From Clostridia bacterium (GTDB taxonomy: Bacteria > Bacillota > Clostridia > Christensenellales > Borkfalkiaceae), in NCBI GenBank assembly GCA_021204585.1, contig JAJPZC010000120.1, positions 1 to 41,007 of the forward strand: a stretch of DNA of 41,007 nt. The letters run 5' to 3'. Positions 32,142 through 40,679 of the stretch are shown in pieces. Every line of letters starts with the position of its first letter. The stretch's first letter is position 1. The position numbers were made by a program, and so were the translations under genes. Below the pieces are notes generated by a model. It did not search any database. It saw nothing but the letters and a program-made list of their open reading frames with translations, and had not been told where the DNA came from.

Positions 32142-32170
32142 ATATTAAGCTTTTACAGAAAGAAAGTCAA
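32142..32170 (-). promoter_or_regulatory. Promoter of the aldolase-like gene
   Basis: TTGACT (32165-32170 complement), 17 bases, TAATAT (32142-32147 complement). Confidence 0.8.
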
Positions 32171-32214
32171 ACGATTATGCTCCTTGCAAAAGCCGCCGTG
32201 GACGAACTGGACGG

Positions 32215-32241
32215 AAAAGCGGGCCATATGCGCCCGCTTTT
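32215..32241. terminator. Terminator after ATPase gene 1
   Basis: AAAAGCGGGC/GCCCGCTTTT, 10 perfect pairs around a 7-base loop CATATGC; symmetrical, so it could stop transcription in both directions. Confidence 0.88.
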
Positions 32242-32323
32242 GTACTGTCTGGTATTTGCATGAGGCTGCCCGGAATTGTGCCGGACAGGCGTCTGGCGGC
32301 CTGCAGGGGCCTCTGGAGGTGCC

Positions 32324-34111
32324 TCAGAGGCTCATAAGGTAGTCCTCTGCGTTGATGTACCGGATGTCTCCTATGTAGCCGGACTTGCCGCGGTATATGA
32401 CGCCCTTCTCGGTAATCTTGCCGAAACGGCGCTCTGTGGCACGGAGCTTGTCCTCGTCCGTAAGGTAGCGGGTCTGCTTCTGTGTGGTCTTCTCGCTGTG
32501 CTTTATGACGTATACCTTGCAGGTGAGCTCCTTGGTGTCTGCTATAACGAGGTCATATTCGCCGGCATCGAAGCAGAAGCGGCACACCTTCTTGTCCGGG
32601 TTGGCCATGAGGGTCTGGAAGAACAGGATGTCCTCCGTCATGTGCCTTGCAACCTGGTTCATTATCTTGTCCTGGGCATTCTTGCGCTTTGCAGCCGTTA
32701 TGGAGCCGAACATGTCATCCTGGATGAAGGTATCCACCATGTCCCTTATCTGCGTGTAGCGGATGCCGGGCATTGCGGTTATGATCCTGTACTCCGTACG
32801 GTTAGAGGTGTCTGCGAATTCAGTGTCCGTGGTGCGGAGATAGTTCATGCGCGCGAGGTATCCCTCTATCTCCCTCCTGTGTTCCATCTCCACGTCATCG
32901 CAGTGCAGGGCGGCGCCCAGTATCTCAAGCAGGTTGTCCGGGATGTAGCTTAAGTCTCCGGTTGAGTATTCCTCCTCAAGGAGTTCCTTGAGGAACACGC
33001 GGCTCTCCTGCGCAACAACAGCAGATACAGGGCCTGCGGCATCCTCCACGCTGTCTGCATCCACGCATGCGCCGCTTGCGCTTCCTCTGAAGCAGATGGC
33101 ATCCTGGATGTTCTTCTGTATGGCGGCATCCACGTACAGGCCAACGGAGGAGTCCGTGGCGAACACGAATCCCTCTTCGTCCTCGTGGCCCAAGTCCATA
33201 GTCCCGCCGTGCATCATGTACTCATCCAGATCCTTCACTCCCAGCGCTTCCACGCAGTCCTTGTACGGGATGTACGTGGTGTCCAGGATGATGCTTCTGT
33301 CTGCCATGCCCTCATCATGGCATATTATGAAGGCCAGCGAACTGGAGCCGGAGAGGACTATCTTCATGCCGCTCTCGGCATATGAGTCTGCTATGAGTGA
33401 GCATGCTTCCTTGAAGTCCGGCATGCTTGTAATTTCATCTATAAAGACGTACTTGTACCCGCTGCGCTCAAGCTCACGAAGGTCTGCATCCAGGTCATGA
33501 ATGCCGTCCTTGGGCGTGGCCAGAAGGTATGCGCACTGCGAGAACTGCTCCTCATCCATGTCCGCAATACTCTGGCGCATCATGGTGCTCTTGCCCGTCC
33601 TGCGCAGGCCGCAGAGGAACATTACCTTCCCGTATGAGCTCCCGTACAGGAAGTCCGTAAGCTTCCCGCAGCATGCACGCTTCTTTGTACCCTTCACAGG
33701 CGAAGCGAACTTCGCAAGGGCATCCCCCGTGCGAACGCTGAGCTTGAACTCGTATACCACAGGCTGCACGAAGTCCTCCAGGCCGTCATCCTCCGCATCC
33801 GTATACACCGGAGCAGGCACCGGAGCAGTCGCCGGAGCAGGCGCCGGCTTCTTAGGCCTGGGTGCCCTGGGTGCCGGAGGCACCTTCCCCTGCAGCTCCC
33901 TGAGCTCTGCGATATACGCACGCCTCTGCATTATCTTTGCCTTAAGGGCAGGCATCTCTGCCTCATCCACAAACTTCTCCCTGCGCTTGCCGTCTACCGT
34001 TGTCCTGTGGTAATAATACAGCTTGCCGTGTATGCGCTTGTGCGCTATGCTCCCTCCGGGAAGGGCGTCTATCTTCTCCTGCAGATCCTTGATCTTGTCT
34101 TCTCTGTTCAT
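32324..34111 (-). CDS. AAA_14/DUF4143-type P-loop ATPase with N-terminal accessory domain
   Basis: 595 residues. The ATPase part has Walker A GLRRTGKSTM near residue ~170, Walker B YVFIDEIT, the sensor-like LSGSSSLAF, and a C-terminal region with CFDAGEYDLVIADTKELTCKVY, which looks like the nuclease-fold-like DUF4143 tail. In front are ~75 residues (NREDKIKDLQEKIDALPGGS ... KLYYYHRTTVDGKRREKFV) that resemble a basic module on many clostridial ATPases, then a Pro/Ala linker (PKKPAPAPATAPVPAPV). GAGG five bases before ATG 34109-34111 sets the start, with a strong promoter above. Members of this family are common yet poorly understood; some lie in defence or mobile contexts. An Ala/Ser-rich insertion (RGSASGACVDADSVEDAAG) interrupts the middle. 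Confidence 0.78.
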   Translation of the reverse strand: MNREDKIKDLQEKIDALPGGSIAHKRIHGKLYYYHRTTVDGKRREKFVDEAEMPALKAKIMQRRAYIAELRELQGKVPPAPRAPRPKKPAPAPATAPVPAPVYTDAEDDGLEDFVQPVVYEFKLSVRTGDALAKFASPVKGTKKRACCGKLTDFLYGSSYGKVMFLCGLRRTGKSTMMRQSIADMDEEQFSQCAYLLATPKDGIHDLDADLRELERSGYKYVFIDEITSMPDFKEACSLIADSYAESGMKIVLSGSSSLAFIICHDEGMADRSIILDTTYIPYKDCVEALGVKDLDEYMMHGGTMDLGHEDEEGFVFATDSSVGLYVDAAIQKNIQDAICFRGSASGACVDADSVEDAAGPVSAVVAQESRVFLKELLEEEYSTGDLSYIPDNLLEILGAALHCDDVEMEHRREIEGYLARMNYLRTTDTEFADTSNRTEYRIITAMPGIRYTQIRDMVDTFIQDDMFGSITAAKRKNAQDKIMNQVARHMTEDILFFQTLMANPDKKVCRFCFDAGEYDLVIADTKELTCKVYVIKHSEKTTQKQTRYLTDEDKLRATERRFGKITEKGVIYRGKSGYIGDIRYINAEDYLMSL

Positions 34112-34140
34112 AATGGCCTCATTATCTCCCACTGGCATAA

Positions 34141-34169
34141 AGTATACCCAGACGGGGAGGAAAAGTCAA
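34141..34169 (-). promoter_or_regulatory. Promoter of ATPase gene 1
   Basis: TTGACT (34164-34169 complement), 17 bases, TATACT (34141-34146 complement) with a preceding TGGG. Confidence 0.88.
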
Positions 34170-34222
34170 GGTATACCGCCAATGTACCCCGCCAATTTCT
34201 GCATACATCCATTGAAATTCCA

Positions 34223-34248
34223 GGCCGTCTTCCCGCAGAAAGACGGCC
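34223..34248 (-). terminator. Hairpin after ATPase gene 2
   Basis: GGCCGTCTT/AAGACGGCC, 9 perfect pairs with an 8-base loop, just past the stop codon. The downstream tail (TGGAATTTC) is only partly U-rich. Confidence 0.6.
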
Positions 34249-34263
34249 CTCATTTCCGTTCTG

Positions 34264-35622
34264 TTATACGCCCAAGTCCTCGTACAGATCCTCGCCGGTT
34301 ATAAGGTTGGGTATGCCCTCACAGTCCGGCTCAAAGCCGCTGAGGGATATGAACCCCACACTGGAGGGGGACAATCCGTCCAGTGCCGCCTCCCTGGTGC
34401 GCTTTTCCAGCATGTCCCTTGTGGCCTTCTCCCTTGAACAGATGGGAATGTACACCTCTATGTCATTCCCTCTCTGGAGGGCTACCTCGTACTCGCTGTA
34501 CTCTATGCGGCACCCTAAATCCCTTTTATGACACCATGTGCCTATGGCCGTGACGCCGTCCATCGCAAGCACCTCTCTCTGCAGGCTGAAGTACTCCCTG
34601 CACATCTGGGTGAACCTCAAAGCAAAGAAACTCGCGAAGTCTTCCTTGACATGGCACTCATAAAAACAGTCTCCGTGCCCCCAGCTTTCTATCTCGTGCT
34701 CCTTGTCCCATCCGTATATGTACCGGTACTTGAACATGACTGTGCCGTCCGTGATCTCATACCAGGACCTCTGCATATCCCCAACAGGCGTTGTCCTGCG
34801 TACGGCACCCTCTGCCTCCAGACGGGCCAGCTGTCTTGCTGTTTCATCATCCGCAGGGATGTCCTCTCCGGCGTACACCCTCTTGCCCACAGCAAGGTCA
34901 TGCAGCACCGGATATGCCTGCGCCTCGTTGGCCGGGGCTCCTGTGGCAAAATACGTATGCCAGAATATGGCATTGGACATGTTCAACAGGCGTATGATGT
35001 TGTCCACCGGGGCATTCTTTGCCTCCATCCTGTCATTGATATACGGAGACCCTCCGCATACGGCATACATGAGCGCCTTGTCATACGGGGTGTAGTCCGG
35101 ATAAAATCCGGCGCACTCCAGATAGCTCATGTTATCCAGGTGCAGCACAAGATCCAGCTTGCCCATGATGTTCTGCTCCAGCCTGAGCTTTTTAAGCTCA
35201 TGGTCAGGGACAATGATGAAGACATGCAGGGTCTTGGTGTACTGGCTGAAAATCTTGCTGAAGGTCTCACCCAGCAGCTCATAGTTCCCGTTTTCCGCAA
35301 GCCGCTGAAAGTTATCTATGACAACAATATCGTTATCCCCGTCCAGATACCTGAATGACTCTTCAAGAGTTCTCCTGGCCTGCGGGTTGCAGAGCTCATA
35401 GCCCAGATCCATAATGCCGTCCTGCAGCCTCATCTCATTCTTCTCAAGGCCGTCTGACATGGGGTAAAAGAATATCGTGTCGTCCTTGCGGTATGATCCA
35501 AAGATCTCCCTCATAAACTCACTCTTCCCCTGTCCGCACTTGCCGCATACAAGCGCCACGCCGCCCGGCTGCTCCAGAAAGTCGTACACGGCCTGCATCT
35601 CAATCCTTCTTCCAACGAACAT
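34264..35622 (-). CDS. Archaeal-type ATPase (ATPase domain plus DUF234-like C-terminus)
   Basis: 452 residues. MFVGRRIEMQAVYDFLEQ is the usual lead-in, followed by Walker A CGKCGQGKSEFM and Walker B DIVVIDNFQRLAE. A winged-helix-like stretch around residues 235-290 (LARLEAEGAVRRTTPVG) precedes a C-terminal domain with RIEYSEYEVALQRGNDIEVYIPI, again suggestive of a nuclease-like fold. AGGAGGGAATT precedes the ATG. It is a second, only distantly related STAND-like ATPase next to ATPase 1, but each has its own promoter and hairpin, so they are not an operon. The same architecture occurs widely in gut anaerobes; function unknown. Confidence 0.78.
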   Translation of the reverse strand: MFVGRRIEMQAVYDFLEQPGGVALVCGKCGQGKSEFMREIFGSYRKDDTIFFYPMSDGLEKNEMRLQDGIMDLGYELCNPQARRTLEESFRYLDGDNDIVVIDNFQRLAENGNYELLGETFSKIFSQYTKTLHVFIIVPDHELKKLRLEQNIMGKLDLVLHLDNMSYLECAGFYPDYTPYDKALMYAVCGGSPYINDRMEAKNAPVDNIIRLLNMSNAIFWHTYFATGAPANEAQAYPVLHDLAVGKRVYAGEDIPADDETARQLARLEAEGAVRRTTPVGDMQRSWYEITDGTVMFKYRYIYGWDKEHEIESWGHGDCFYECHVKEDFASFFALRFTQMCREYFSLQREVLAMDGVTAIGTWCHKRDLGCRIEYSEYEVALQRGNDIEVYIPICSREKATRDMLEKRTREAALDGLSPSSVGFISLSGFEPDCEGIPNLITGEDLYEDLGV

Positions 35623-35680
35623 AATTCCCTCCTATCGCTGGCACAAAACCTCAACTCATGCAATTTTTGTAGTGAAGTAT

Positions 35681-35709
35681 AGTATAAACATTCGTTCATG
35701 AGGTGTCAA
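35681..35709 (-). promoter_or_regulatory. Promoter of ATPase gene 2
   Basis: Perfect -35 TTGACA (35704-35709 complement), 17 bases, TATACT (35681-35686 complement). A second, overlapping TATACT follows directly. The strongest-looking promoter of the window. Confidence 0.9.
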
Positions 35710-35741
35710 GCCACTTCTGTCAAAAAGTCCGTAAGAATTTT

Positions 35742-35790
35742 TGAGTGGGGAAATGGCTTGAGTGAGAAACCGTTTTTTAAGTGGGGAAAA
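35742..35790. repeat. Short direct repeat in the recG/ATPase 2 spacer
   Basis: AGTGGGGAAA occurs twice, about 38 bases apart, in an otherwise A/T-rich stretch upstream of the ATPase 2 promoter. Coordinates accurate to a few bases. Confidence 0.45.
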
Positions 35791-35813
35791 GCCGCTCCGA
35801 AAGGGAACGGCTT
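35787..35813 (-). terminator. Terminator after recG
   Basis: On the minus strand AAGCCGTTCC/GGAGCGGCTT, 10 pairs with one G-U around CTTTC, followed by TTCCCC; moderate U-tail. Confidence 0.65.
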
Positions 35814-35866
35814 GGATGGCTTTGTGTGTGGGTATCATATGTGGCGCCCACAGAGCGTGCTGCGGG

Positions 35867-37873
35867 TCAGTTGAGGACGATGTCCTTGAGGCTCTCGTAC
35901 TTGCCGGCGGCGAGGGTCTTGAGCTGCGTTAAGTCCTGGGTGGATGAGAAAGCCTCGTCCACGAGGGCCTTGGCGGTGAAGATGGTTTCGACGGGGAACT
36001 TGAGGTTCTTGATCTCGGAGAGCATGCGGCCGGACTGGCGGGTGCCGAGGAAGTCCCCGCCCCCGCGTATCTTGAGGTCCTCCTCCGCGATGCGGAAGCC
36101 GTCTGAACAGGTCTTGAGGACGGTGAGGCGCCGCCTGGCCTCTTCGGTCTCGACGCCCATGAGAAGGAAGCAGTAGCTCTTGCGGGAGCTGCGCCCCACA
36201 CGGCCGCGGAGCTGGTGAAGCTGAGACAAGCCGAAGCGTTCTGCGTTGTAGATTATCATTATGGTGGCATCGGGGACGTCCACGCCGACTTCGATTACCG
36301 TTGTGGAGACGAGACAGTCGTACTTCTTGGCCTTAAAGTCCTCCATGATGGCGTTCTTGTCCTTTTCCTTCATCTTGCCGTGCAGAAGGGCGAAGCGGGT
36401 GTCCGGCATCTTTGTCTTGAGGTCTTCGTAGAGCTCCGTTACGGACATTATGGTGCCCTCTTCATCCTCCTCTATCTTGGGGCACACGAAGTAGGTCTGG
36501 CAGCCCTTTTTGGCCTGCTCTGCAACGTAGCGGAGCATGTCCGTGTACTTGCGCTCAGGGATTATGGACGTGGAGATCTCCTGGCGGTCTTTGGGCTTGT
36601 CCTTTATGGTGGTTATGTCCAGGTCTCCGTACCAGATGAGGGACAACGTCCTGGGGATGGGCGTTGCGGACATGACTATGACGTCGCAGCTCTCGCCCTT
36701 GTTGGCAAGGGATGCGCGCTGGGCCACGCCGAAGCGCTGCTGTTCGTCGCAGACCACGAGGGACAGATTGGAAAAGAATACGTCCTCCTGCAGGATGGCA
36801 TGAGTGCCGCACACAATGTGGGCCATGCCGCCCTCTATGAGAGCCTTCGTGAACTTCTTCTCCTTGGCCGTCATGGAGCCGGTGAGGCAGACTACGTTGT
36901 ACTCCGGGAAATAGGTGCGGAGTACGGAGGCGTTCTGCTGTGCAAGGACTTCCGTGGGAGCAAGCATTGCGGCCTGATAGCCTGATTTTACGGCCATGTA
37001 CATGGCTGTCATGGCCACGGCTGTCTTGCCGGATCCTACGTCTCCCTGGATGAGACGGTTCATTCTGTGGGGCCCTTTCATGTTGTCCCAGATGTCCTGC
37101 ACGGCGCCTATCTGCCCGGGCGTGAGAGTGAACGGGAAGCGGGATATGAATGAGTCCAGCTCCTCACGGGTTACGGAGTACGTGTTGAGGCGGGCATCGT
37201 CTGAGCCGCCCTTTGTAACCTTGAAGGCAGAAATGAGCAGGAAGTACTCCTCGAGGGCTATCCTGTTTGCGCCCTCCCGGTAATCCTCCACGGTCTCAGG
37301 GAAGTGAACCTTCCTGTATGCGTCCTTGAGCTTCATGAGCTCATATCTGCGCTGTATGTCATACGGGATGCAGGAAGCCAGGGGAAGCTTTTCCAGAGCC
37401 TGCTCCAGCTCATAGCGCATGAGCTTCTGCGTGAGCTTGCCGGAAAGCGAGTATACGGGTATGATGCCCTGCAGCCTGGACTTCTTTTCCGCAGGCTCAA
37501 ACGTGGGGTTCACGATAGTGAGCTCCAGCCCGAACTTGTTCTGGACACGGCCGTAGAAGAGGAACTCCCCGGGGCGGAGCTTGTCCGCCACGTACACCTG
37601 GTTGAACCATATGGCCGTAAAGAGGCAGTCCCCCTGGCGGCACCTGGCGCGGACATACGGCCTTCTTGAGTACTTGTTGCACTCAACGGTAAGCACCTCG
37701 CCGCAGGTTAAAACCACGTCATTGTGATACACCTGGGATATGGGCGTTATGTTCCTTAAGTCCAGATAGTCTTTAGGGAAGTGGCGCACCAGGTCTTCCA
37801 CCGTGTATATGCCCAGTTTATTGAAATCTTTCTCTCTTTTGTCCGATATCAGCTTTAAGGATGTTATCTGCAT
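35867..37873 (-). CDS. recG: ATP-dependent DNA helicase RecG
   Basis: Branch-migrating helicase that regresses forks. N-terminal wedge/OB domain (GEVLTVECNKYSRRPYVRA), Walker A QGDVGSGKTAVA, motif Ia LAPTEVLAQQ, motif III SATPIPRTL, and VSTTVIEVGVDVPDATIM with HQLRGRVGRS. 668 residues from ATG 37871-37873 (AAAGGGGG before it); the track start is 56 codons earlier in the leader. Oddity: motif II reads DEQQRFG where RecG proteins have DEQHRFG. It lies downstream of fakA, as in Bacillus, with a likely promoter of its own. Confidence 0.95.
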   Translation of the reverse strand: MQITSLKLISDKREKDFNKLGIYTVEDLVRHFPKDYLDLRNITPISQVYHNDVVLTCGEVLTVECNKYSRRPYVRARCRQGDCLFTAIWFNQVYVADKLRPGEFLFYGRVQNKFGLELTIVNPTFEPAEKKSRLQGIIPVYSLSGKLTQKLMRYELEQALEKLPLASCIPYDIQRRYELMKLKDAYRKVHFPETVEDYREGANRIALEEYFLLISAFKVTKGGSDDARLNTYSVTREELDSFISRFPFTLTPGQIGAVQDIWDNMKGPHRMNRLIQGDVGSGKTAVAMTAMYMAVKSGYQAAMLAPTEVLAQQNASVLRTYFPEYNVVCLTGSMTAKEKKFTKALIEGGMAHIVCGTHAILQEDVFFSNLSLVVCDEQQRFGVAQRASLANKGESCDVIVMSATPIPRTLSLIWYGDLDITTIKDKPKDRQEISTSIIPERKYTDMLRYVAEQAKKGCQTYFVCPKIEEDEEGTIMSVTELYEDLKTKMPDTRFALLHGKMKEKDKNAIMEDFKAKKYDCLVSTTVIEVGVDVPDATIMIIYNAERFGLSQLHQLRGRVGRSSRKSYCFLLMGVETEEARRRLTVLKTCSDGFRIAEEDLKIRGGGDFLGTRQSGRMLSEIKNLKFPVETIFTAKALVDEAFSSTQDLTQLKTLAAGKYESLKDIVLN

Positions 37874-38127
37874 AAATCCCCCTTTGGACGGCTCCCTTGC
37901 GCGCACCTTGCAGGGCGCTGCATATGGCCGTATTGCCGCTTTACGCGGTCCTGTTTTGCGGGCCCGTACATACAAGTTCCCGGATGCCGCAGAAGAGTTG
38001 GATTTGGACCCTGCAGGGCCGGTTCTGCGGCCGGGAAACAAAACCCCGCCACCACTGTTGTGATGACGGGATCACCCGCTTCTATAATGATTATAAACAC
38101 TTTTCGGCCCGTTTAAACATGATTGGG
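37874..38127 (-). promoter_or_regulatory. recG promoter and long leader
   Basis: About 250 bases. A -10 TATAAT (38090-38095 complement) sits in the perfect palindrome TATAAT-G-ATTATA, with TTTAAA 16 bases upstream as a fair -35. A leader of roughly 210 bases with several GC dyads follows. I saw no T-box, riboswitch or reading frame that I can support. Confidence 0.45.
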
Positions 38128-38159
38128 AAAAGTTTCCGGCTTTTTGGGAAACTTTTTTT
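38128..38159. terminator. Terminator after fakA, symmetrical
   Basis: AAAAGTTTCC/GGAAACTTTT, 10 perfect pairs with a 9-base loop. On the plus strand it runs into seven T; on the minus strand, the direction of fakA, the tail is TTTTCCC. Confidence 0.75.
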
Positions 38160-38239
38160 GCCGGAGCCTCCGAAACGGCTTCCAGGGGCCCGTTTGCCGG
38201 GCTTTGGACTGCCGGGGAGGGCGGACAGGCCGTCATGAA

Positions 38240-39898
38240 TTACTCCAGAGAGACGATGTAGTAGTATACCGGCTGGCCGCCGAAATGGCAGTCCACGTCG
38301 CACTCGGGGAAGGCCTCGGCCACGCGCTCCATGAGGGTGTTGGCATCCTCTTCGGTGACGCCGTTGCCGTAGTAGAGGGTTATCATCTCGTGGTCGTCGT
38401 TCTTCATGTGCTTTATAAGCTTCATCGTGGTCTCTTCTATATCTGCGCCCTTTGCAAGAATCTTCTTGTTGTCCAGGGCTATGATGTCCCCTTCCTTGAG
38501 GCTGAAGCCGTTCATCTTGGTGTTGCGCACGGCATATGTGACCTGGCCTGCGAGAACGTTGTCTATGGCATGAACCATGTTGGTCTTGTTCTCGGAGACG
38601 GACTCTTCAGGATTGAACGCAAGGGCTGCTGCAAATCCCTGCGGAATGTTCTTTGTGGGTATTACGTGTATCGTGCGGTTGGTGACGAGGTCCTTGGCCT
38701 GCTCTGCGGCGAGGATTATGTTGCCGTTGTTGGGGAAGACGAATACGTTGGATGCGTTTATCTTCTGCACTGCGTATGCGATGTCCTGTGCGGAGGGGTT
38801 CATTGTCTGTCCGCCTTCCATTACCCTGTCGCACAGGAGGTCCTTGAAGATCTCCTCGAGGCCCTTGCCGGAGCAGATGGCCAGCATGCCCATCTCCTTC
38901 TTCTCGCGCTCCATCTTGGCCTTGATCTCCCTGTTCTCCTCAAGCATGTTCTCTATCTTGATGCGGTCCAGTTCGCCAAGCTCCAGGGCAAATCCCAGTG
39001 CCCTTCCGGGCGTGTTCGTGTGCACGTGGACTTTTATGAGCTCCAGGTCTCCTATGCAGATGACGCTGTCTCCTATGCCCATGAGCCTTTCCTTAAGCCT
39101 GTCTATGTCTGCAAGCGTCGTAGAGGGCTTGATATGAATGACGAAGAACTCCGTGCAGTATGCAAACTCTATCTCGCCGAGATCCAGGTTGATGACATCC
39201 GAGTTGTCTCCGAAGACGTCCTCATCGCTCTTCTGGCTGGCCGCCTGTGCATCCGTGGGTATCTCCTCTAAGTTCGATGTGTCCTCTGTGAAGGCTGCCA
39301 GGAAGCCTCTCATGATGGACATGAGGCCCACGCCGCCGGAGTCCACGACTCCTGCCTTCTTTAAAACGGGCAGCAGCTCCGGAGTGTTGGCCAGAGCCTC
39401 GTCTCCCACTTCAATTACAGCCTTCAAGAACTCTTCAAAGTCCTTGTACTTTGCTGCCAGTTTCCCTGCCGCCTCGCTCATGCACCTAACTACCGTAAGT
39501 ATGGTGCCTTCCTTGGGAACGGACACGGCGCCGTAGGCCACCTTTGTGCCCTCCTCCAGAGCTTTTGCGAAATTCTTCGTTGTGAATGTCTCTTTCGTGT
39601 CCTTCAGGCTGGAGCATATGCCGCGGAAGATCTGCGATGAGATGACGCCAGAGTTTCCGCGTGCGCCTCTCAAGGCTCCCTTTGAGACCGCATTGCATAT
39701 GTCCGCAAACTGCTGTGAAGTGACAGCGCCCATCTCCTTCACCGCGGACTGCAGAGTAAGTGACATATTGGTGCCTGTGTCACCGTCAGGAACCGGGAAT
39801 ACGTTCAAAGAGTCTATCTTGGACCTGTTCTGATCCAATAGCCTCGACCCGGATATGATCATCTTTCTGAATTCGGCGCTGTTAACCGTTTTCTGCAT
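38240..39898 (-). CDS. fakA: Fatty acid kinase subunit A (YloV/DhaL family)
   Basis: Phosphorylates fatty acids delivered by FakB (DegV) proteins, for use in phospholipid synthesis. The DhaL-type nucleotide domain shows LNVFPVPDGDTGTNMSLTL (Mg-binding Asp residues) and GARGNSGVISSQI; DSGGVGL and the middle/C-terminal domain (FVIHIKPSTT, HVHTNTPGRAL, FPNNGNIILAAEQA) complete it. 552 residues, family norm. The start ATG 39896-39898 has GGAGGAGAATT before it; the track start is 17 codons earlier with no support. It follows asp23 as in Bacillus (yloU-yloV). No fakB gene is in the window. Confidence 0.94.
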   Translation of the reverse strand: MQKTVNSAEFRKMIISGSRLLDQNRSKIDSLNVFPVPDGDTGTNMSLTLQSAVKEMGAVTSQQFADICNAVSKGALRGARGNSGVISSQIFRGICSSLKDTKETFTTKNFAKALEEGTKVAYGAVSVPKEGTILTVVRCMSEAAGKLAAKYKDFEEFLKAVIEVGDEALANTPELLPVLKKAGVVDSGGVGLMSIMRGFLAAFTEDTSNLEEIPTDAQAASQKSDEDVFGDNSDVINLDLGEIEFAYCTEFFVIHIKPSTTLADIDRLKERLMGIGDSVICIGDLELIKVHVHTNTPGRALGFALELGELDRIKIENMLEENREIKAKMEREKKEMGMLAICSGKGLEEIFKDLLCDRVMEGGQTMNPSAQDIAYAVQKINASNVFVFPNNGNIILAAEQAKDLVTNRTIHVIPTKNIPQGFAAALAFNPEESVSENKTNMVHAIDNVLAGQVTYAVRNTKMNGFSLKEGDIIALDNKKILAKGADIEETTMKLIKHMKNDDHEMITLYYGNGVTEEDANTLMERVAEAFPECDVDCHFGGQPVYYYIVSLE

Positions 39899-39992
39899 AA
39901 TTCTCCTCCAGACACTAGCGCACAAAGTCTTGTGCGCACAGCGAAACACATCTACCTGCCGGCAGCCCCAGCCCGCCGGTCTGCCGCTGCAG

Positions 39993-40343
39993 CTATACTT
40001 TGACGCCCACGATGTTGACGTTCACTGTGTCCACTATCATGCCTGTAAATCTTTCAACGCTGTACTTGATGCTTGACTTCAGGGACTCTGCCACTGCCAT
40101 TATGGAAACGCCGTACTTCATGACGACATTGACAGTGATGTAAATCCTGTCTCCCGACGTTACTACCTTCACGCCCTTGCCGTCCGGCTGCTTCCGCATA
40201 AGTTCCGCAATGGAGTCCTTGATGCCCCTGGAGACGGTGTCCACTATGCCGTAGCAGTCCAGCGCAACAGACTTGACCACCTTCGCGATGGCCTGGTCCT
40301 CTATTGAAATTTTACCCAATCCGTTGTGTGTGTTGACTGGCAT
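39993..40343 (-). CDS. yloU: Asp23/Gls24 family envelope stress protein (YloU-like)
   Basis: 116 residues with the family features ISIEDQAIAKVVKSVALDCYGIVD, RIYITVNVVMKYGVSI and VNVNIVGVKV. The family forms membrane-associated proteins linked to envelope stress and, by its fixed place next to fakA, to lipid metabolism. GGAGAG lies just before the ATG and AAAGGAGG farther up. It starts the asp23-fakA unit, 95 bases ahead of fakA. The usual divergent rpmB is not found upstream. Confidence 0.93.
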   Translation of the reverse strand: MPVNTHNGLGKISIEDQAIAKVVKSVALDCYGIVDTVSRGIKDSIAELMRKQPDGKGVKVVTSGDRIYITVNVVMKYGVSIMAVAESLKSSIKYSVERFTGMIVDTVNVNIVGVKV

Positions 40344-40404
40344 AGTCTCTCCGATGTGACCTCCTTTGAGCGGTCACCTGTATGTCTCTTAAAGCTATGA
40401 GCAT

Positions 40405-40433
40405 ATTTTATACCATTGCCCGGCATATTGCAA
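40405..40433 (-). promoter_or_regulatory. asp23-fakA promoter
   Basis: TTGCAA (40428-40433 complement), 17 bases, TAAAAT (40405-40410 complement); a TGG-TATAAA overlaps it two bases upstream with 15-base spacing. Confidence 0.65.
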
Positions 40434-40679
40434 CTGTTTTTACCCGCTTGCCGCCTTCGCAGGCACACAGGCGCCTCTTTTGCACACTAATCCGCCTTCA
40501 TTTTGCAAAGTTATGCAACACTTTGTCTAATTATGTTGTGCAACTTGTACAATCCTGCTTTCCTCCGCCCGTCCCCTTCCGTCCGGGCAGACCAAAATTC
40601 CGGCTCCTTGCGGCCCTGGAATTATGCATTTATCCACGGCAGAAAGGCCCCTGAGAGCCTCCGCCTCCCGCAGGGCGGG
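40434..40679. other. Spacer upstream of asp23
   Basis: About 245 bases. Around 40500-40552 it is A/T-rich with repeated and inverted TGCAAC/GTTGCA elements. No rpmB or other gene found. A GC dyad right after the neighbouring stop codon (CCCGC/GCGGG) may act in termination. Confidence 0.45.

Noticed and set aside
32095-34111. Operon of aldolase-like gene and ATPase 1
   Set aside because: A perfect 10-bp terminator and a strong promoter lie between the two genes.
37874-38080. T-box leader before recG
   Set aside because: CAGTGGTGGCGGGG faintly recalls the T-box sequence, but the conserved AGGGTGGNACCGCG and specifier features are absent.
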